A DNA stretch of 64,000 bases from Mycolicibacter sp. MU0083 (GTDB taxonomy: Bacteria > Actinomycetota > Actinomycetes > Mycobacteriales > Mycobacteriaceae). The notes beneath the pieces are model-generated. The model saw only the letters and a program-made list of their open reading frames with translations. It made no database searches and was not told the origin of the DNA. The position numbers and the translations under genes were made by a program. Each line of letters starts with the position of its first letter. The first letter of the stretch is position 1. Below are positions 61,853 through 64,000 of this stretch, in pieces. The stretch covers positions 1,178,001-1,242,000 of the forward strand of contig NZ_OY726394.1 of the NCBI RefSeq assembly GCF_963378075.1. Direction: 5' to 3'.

Positions 61853-61886
61853 CCCGGAATCTCTTGACGGCGAAAGGTGGTGAGTA

Positions 61887-62252
61887 ATGGCAGAGCTTGA
61901 CGTCGACATCGTCGCGGTGGACCGCAAGGTGTGGTCGGGCAAGGCCACATTCATCTTTACTCGGACCACCGTCGGTGAGATCGGCATCCTGCCGGGGCAT
62001 ATCCCGGTGGTTGCCGAGCTCGTCGATGACGCCATGGTGCGTGTGGACCGTGTCGAGGACGACGAGCTGCGGCTCGCCGTCCACGGCGGGTTCCTGTCGG
62101 TGACCGACGAAGGTGTCAGCATTCTGGCCGAATCGGTCGATTTCGCAGCGGAGATCGACGAGGCGACCGCCCGGCACGAGGCTGCGTCCAATGACCCCAA
62201 GACGGCGGCGCAGGGCAGGGCCCGGCTGCGCGCCCTGGGTGTGATCGACTAA
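61887..62252 (+). CDS. atpC: ATP synthase F1 subunit epsilon
   Basis: A 121-residue subunit at the foot of the rotor: an N-terminal beta-sandwich ([45 protein letters not shown]) and a short C-terminal helical part ([24 protein letters not shown]). The helical domain is shorter than in E. coli, as usual in mycobacteria, so its inhibitory role is limited. It is the last structural atp gene; DUF2550 follows 13 bases later. Confidence 0.95.
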   Translation: MAELDVDIVAVDRKVWSGKATFIFTRTTVGEIGILPGHIPVVAELVDDAMVRVDRVEDDELRLAVHGGFLSVTDEGVSILAESVDFAAEIDEATARHEAASNDPKTAAQGRARLRALGVID

Positions 62253-62265
62253 TAGGCATGGACCG

Positions 62266-62709
62266 ATGAGCACGCCCATGATGTACATGGTCGTGCTCGT
62301 CGGCGTGCTCTTATCCGCAGTGGTGGCTTTGAGCTACCGGCTGTGGAAGCTGCGCCGGGGCGGTACCGCGGCGATCATGCGTGATCTGCCCGCGGTCGGC
62401 GGCCATGGTTGGCGCCACGGCGTCATTCGTTACCGGGGCGGCGAAGCCGCCTTCTACCGACTGTCCAGCGTTCGGCTGTGGCCGGACCGCCGCTTGAGCC
62501 GGCGCGGCGTGGACGTGGTATCGCGCCGGCCGCCGCGCGGCGACGAGTTCGACATCATGACCGATGAGATCGTGGTCCTCGAACTGTGCGACGCCAGCCA
62601 GGACCGGCGCGCCGGGTTCGAGATCGCCTTAGACCGCGGTGCTCGTACCGCATTCCTGTCGTGGGTGGAGGCCCGGCCGTCGCCGCGCACCCGACGCAAC
62701 AGCTACTGA
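62266..62709 (+). CDS. DUF2550 membrane-anchored protein
   Basis: A 147-residue protein with one N-terminal membrane helix (MYMVVLVGVLLSAVVALSYRLW) and an Arg-rich cytosolic domain (GWRHGVIRYRGGEAAFYRLSSVRLWPDRRLSRRG; FDIMTDEIVVLELCD; RTAFLSWVEARPSPRTRRNSY). It matches the actinobacterial DUF2550 family (Rv1312 position), always behind atpC in mycobacteria as I recall. Function is unknown; co-transcription with the ATP synthase suggests an accessory or assembly role, unproven. Confidence 0.88.
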   Translation: MSTPMMYMVVLVGVLLSAVVALSYRLWKLRRGGTAAIMRDLPAVGGHGWRHGVIRYRGGEAAFYRLSSVRLWPDRRLSRRGVDVVSRRPPRGDEFDIMTDEIVVLELCDASQDRRAGFEIALDRGARTAFLSWVEARPSPRTRRNSY

Positions 62710-62733
62710 AATCTTCGGACGCCTTGGCGCCCT

Positions 62734-63324
62734 TTACTTTTCCGGCCGGTCACTGCGGTCGCCACCCGGCTTCCACAACACGTCGCCGTCGGTGTTCGCC
62801 ACTCGGCAGAGCACGAACATCAAGTCGGACAAGCGATTCAGGTATTTCGCCGGTAACACGGACACACCGTCCGGGTAGGCGTCGAGGGCAGCCCATGCCG
62901 AGCGCTCCGCGCGGCGCACCGAGGTGCGGGCCACATGCAGCAGCGCGGACAGCGGTGATCCCCCCGGCAGGATGAACGAGTTCAGCGGTTCGAGTTTCTC
63001 GTTGTATTCGTCACACCATGCTTCGACCCGGTCGATGTAGTCGGGGGTGATCCGGAGCGGCGGATACTTGGGGTCCTCGGCGATGGGGGTCGCCAGGTCT
63101 GCGCCAGTGTCGAACAAGTCGTTCTGAACCTGCAGCAGTGTGGCGTTGAGCGCCTCGTCGGGCTTGCCAAGGGCGAGCGCGACGCCGATCGCGGCGTTCG
63201 CGTCCTCGACATCGGCGTAGGCGACCAGCCGGGGATCGGTCTTGGGCACCCGGGAGAAATCACTGAGGCCGGTCGTTCCGTCGTCGCCGGTCCGGGTGTA
63301 AACGCGTGTGATGTGCACAGCCAT
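62734..63324 (-). CDS. PduO-type cob(I)alamin adenosyltransferase
   Basis: A 196-residue trimeric ATP:corrinoid adenosyltransferase making adenosylcobalamin, the cofactor of methylmalonyl-CoA mutase and other enzymes. The ATP-binding N-terminus YTRTGDDGTTGLSDFSRVPKTDPR (about 8-31) and the cobalamin-side motifs FILPGGSPLSALLHVARTSVRRAERSAW and YLNRLSDLMFVLCRVAN are present. The start is the ATG at 63324; the longer in-frame extension is not conserved. It is convergent with the DUF2550 gene and divergent from murA. It corresponds to Rv1314c; the insertion sequence found beside it in M. tuberculosis is absent. Confidence 0.94.
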   Translation of the reverse strand: MAVHITRVYTRTGDDGTTGLSDFSRVPKTDPRLVAYADVEDANAAIGVALALGKPDEALNATLLQVQNDLFDTGADLATPIAEDPKYPPLRITPDYIDRVEAWCDEYNEKLEPLNSFILPGGSPLSALLHVARTSVRRAERSAWAALDAYPDGVSVLPAKYLNRLSDLMFVLCRVANTDGDVLWKPGGDRSDRPEK

Positions 63325-63434
63325 AGCCCAAACCGTACCGGGGTGAACATTCGGTGACAACGCCCGATCGGGTTCCGATCGGCTCCCGGCGGCCTAAGAG
63401 CCCGGATTGTTCGGGAACGGGCGGTTGTCGTAAC

Positions 63435-63440
63435 TACACT
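63435..63440 (+). promoter_or_regulatory. -10 element of murA, possibly leaderless
   Basis: TACACT at 63435-63440 fits TANNNT and lies 7 bases before the GTG at 63448, so +1 would fall on or next to the initiation codon. An in-frame ATG at 63442 is too close to the -10 to be transcribed from this promoter. Confidence 0.45.
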
Positions 63441-63447
63441 GATGCGG

Positions 63448-64000
63448 GTGGGTGAGCGTTTCGTGGTTACCGGGGGTAACCGGTTGTCCGGTGAGGTCGC
63501 TGTCGGCGGTGCCAAGAACAGCGTCCTGAAGCTGATGGCTGCCACTTTGTTGGCGGAGGGCACCAGCACCATCACCAACTGCCCGGACATCCTCGACGTG
63601 CCGTTGATGGCCGAGGTGCTGCGCGGACTCGGCGCGCACGTCGAGTTGGACGGTACGACCGTTCGGATCACGTCGCCCGACGAGCCCAAGTACGACGCCG
63701 ACTTCGCCGCGGTGCGGCAGTTCCGCGCGTCGGTCTGCGTGCTCGGGCCGCTGGTCGGCCGCTGTCTGCGGGCGAAGGTCGCGCTCCCGGGTGGGGACGC
63801 CATCGGCTCCCGGCCGCTCGATATGCATCAGGCCGGCCTGCGCCAACTCGGTGCGACCTGCAACATCGAACACGGCTGTGTGGTTGCCCACGCCGAGAAG
63901 CTGCACGGTGCTGAAATCCAGCTGGAGTTTCCATCGGTCGGTGCCACCGAGAACATCCTGATGGCTGCGGTCCTGGCCGAGGGGGTCACGACCATCCACA
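63448..64000 (+). CDS. murA: UDP-N-acetylglucosamine 1-carboxyvinyltransferase MurA, 5' part
   Basis: The first 184 residues of MurA, which transfers enolpyruvate to UDP-GlcNAc in the first committed step of peptidoglycan synthesis. [34 protein letters not shown] opens the protein with catalytic K23. The reactive-loop residue that is Cys115 in E. coli is D117 here ([14 protein letters not shown]), the natural substitution that makes mycobacterial MurA insensitive to fosfomycin. Sequence agreement with M. tuberculosis MurA is very high. The start is the GTG at 63448 (alternative ATG 63442). The gene continues beyond the window. Confidence 0.96.
   Translation, partial: MGERFVVTGGNRLSGEVAVGGAKNSVLKLMAATLLAEGTSTITNCPDILDVPLMAEVLRGLGAHVELDGTTVRITSPDEPKYDADFAAVRQFRASVCVLGPLVGRCLRAKVALPGGDAIGSRPLDMHQAGLRQLGATCNIEHGCVVAHAEKLHGAEIQLEFPSVGATENILMAAVLAEGVTTIH

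Overview
The window is a high-GC actinobacterial chromosome segment that is clearly mycobacterial (Mycobacterium sensu lato). The evidence is a PGRS (Gly-Gly-X repeat) protein, F420/deazaflavin-type and luciferase-like oxidoreductases, LprB/LprC lipoproteins, a bifunctional CysNC, a fused b-delta ATP synthase subunit, an Rv1264-type two-domain adenylate cyclase, and a MurA with Asp in place of the fosfomycin-reactive Cys. Gene order, as I recall it, largely follows M. tuberculosis Rv1259-Rv1315 with local insertions and losses. The sequences are not those of M. tuberculosis, and I cannot name the species.

Layout. 1-5.3 kb is an accessory block: a partial cytochrome P450, an mmpL relic, a divergent phenolic-acid decarboxylase/MarR pair, an FAD-linked oxidase, a family 5 uracil-DNA glycosylase and a luciferase-like oxidoreductase. 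5.3-9.3 kb is a PGRS gene that ends in a PecA-like aspartic protease domain. It starts with a conventional signal peptide rather than a PE domain and is interrupted by one -1 frameshift. 9.4-13.7 kb holds a deazaflavin enzyme, a HIT protein, a MalY-type lyase, an adenylate cyclase and an Acg-type nitroreductase with a DosR-like box. 13.9-25.7 kb holds a heterodimeric ABC exporter, lprB-lprC, a TetR/monooxygenase divergon, a SixA phosphatase and an SbcD/SbcC-like pair. 25.6-31.1 kb is an oligopeptide importer operon (oppB-oppC-oppD-oppA). 31.2-36.0 kb holds carbonic anhydrase, the sulfate-activation operon cysD-cysNC-cysQ and an Rrf2 regulator. 36.0-40.8 kb holds a VOC protein, two luciferase-like oxidoreductases, a secreted DUF4185 protein and a membrane protein.

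41-64 kb is a housekeeping core: tRNA-Arg(CCG), argS-lysA-hom-thrC-thrB (aspartate-family amino acids), rho, rpmE, prfA-prmC-sua5-wecA, the complete F1Fo ATP synthase operon atpI-B-E-F-H-A-G-D-C, a DUF2550 protein, a PduO-type adenosyltransferase and the 5' part of murA. Most neighbours in this core overlap by 1-8 bases, as expected for translationally coupled operons.

The least expected items are two families of about 60-bp palindromic repeats. One copy encodes part of the OppA signal peptide and another supplies a neighbouring gene's stop codon; a second family brackets the carbonic anhydrase gene. Others are the PE-less PGRS protease with its one-base lesion, the mmpL relic, a perfect hairpin just upstream of atpE, and a rho gene with a very long charged N-terminal insert. 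I found no CRISPR array, insertion sequence or prophage.
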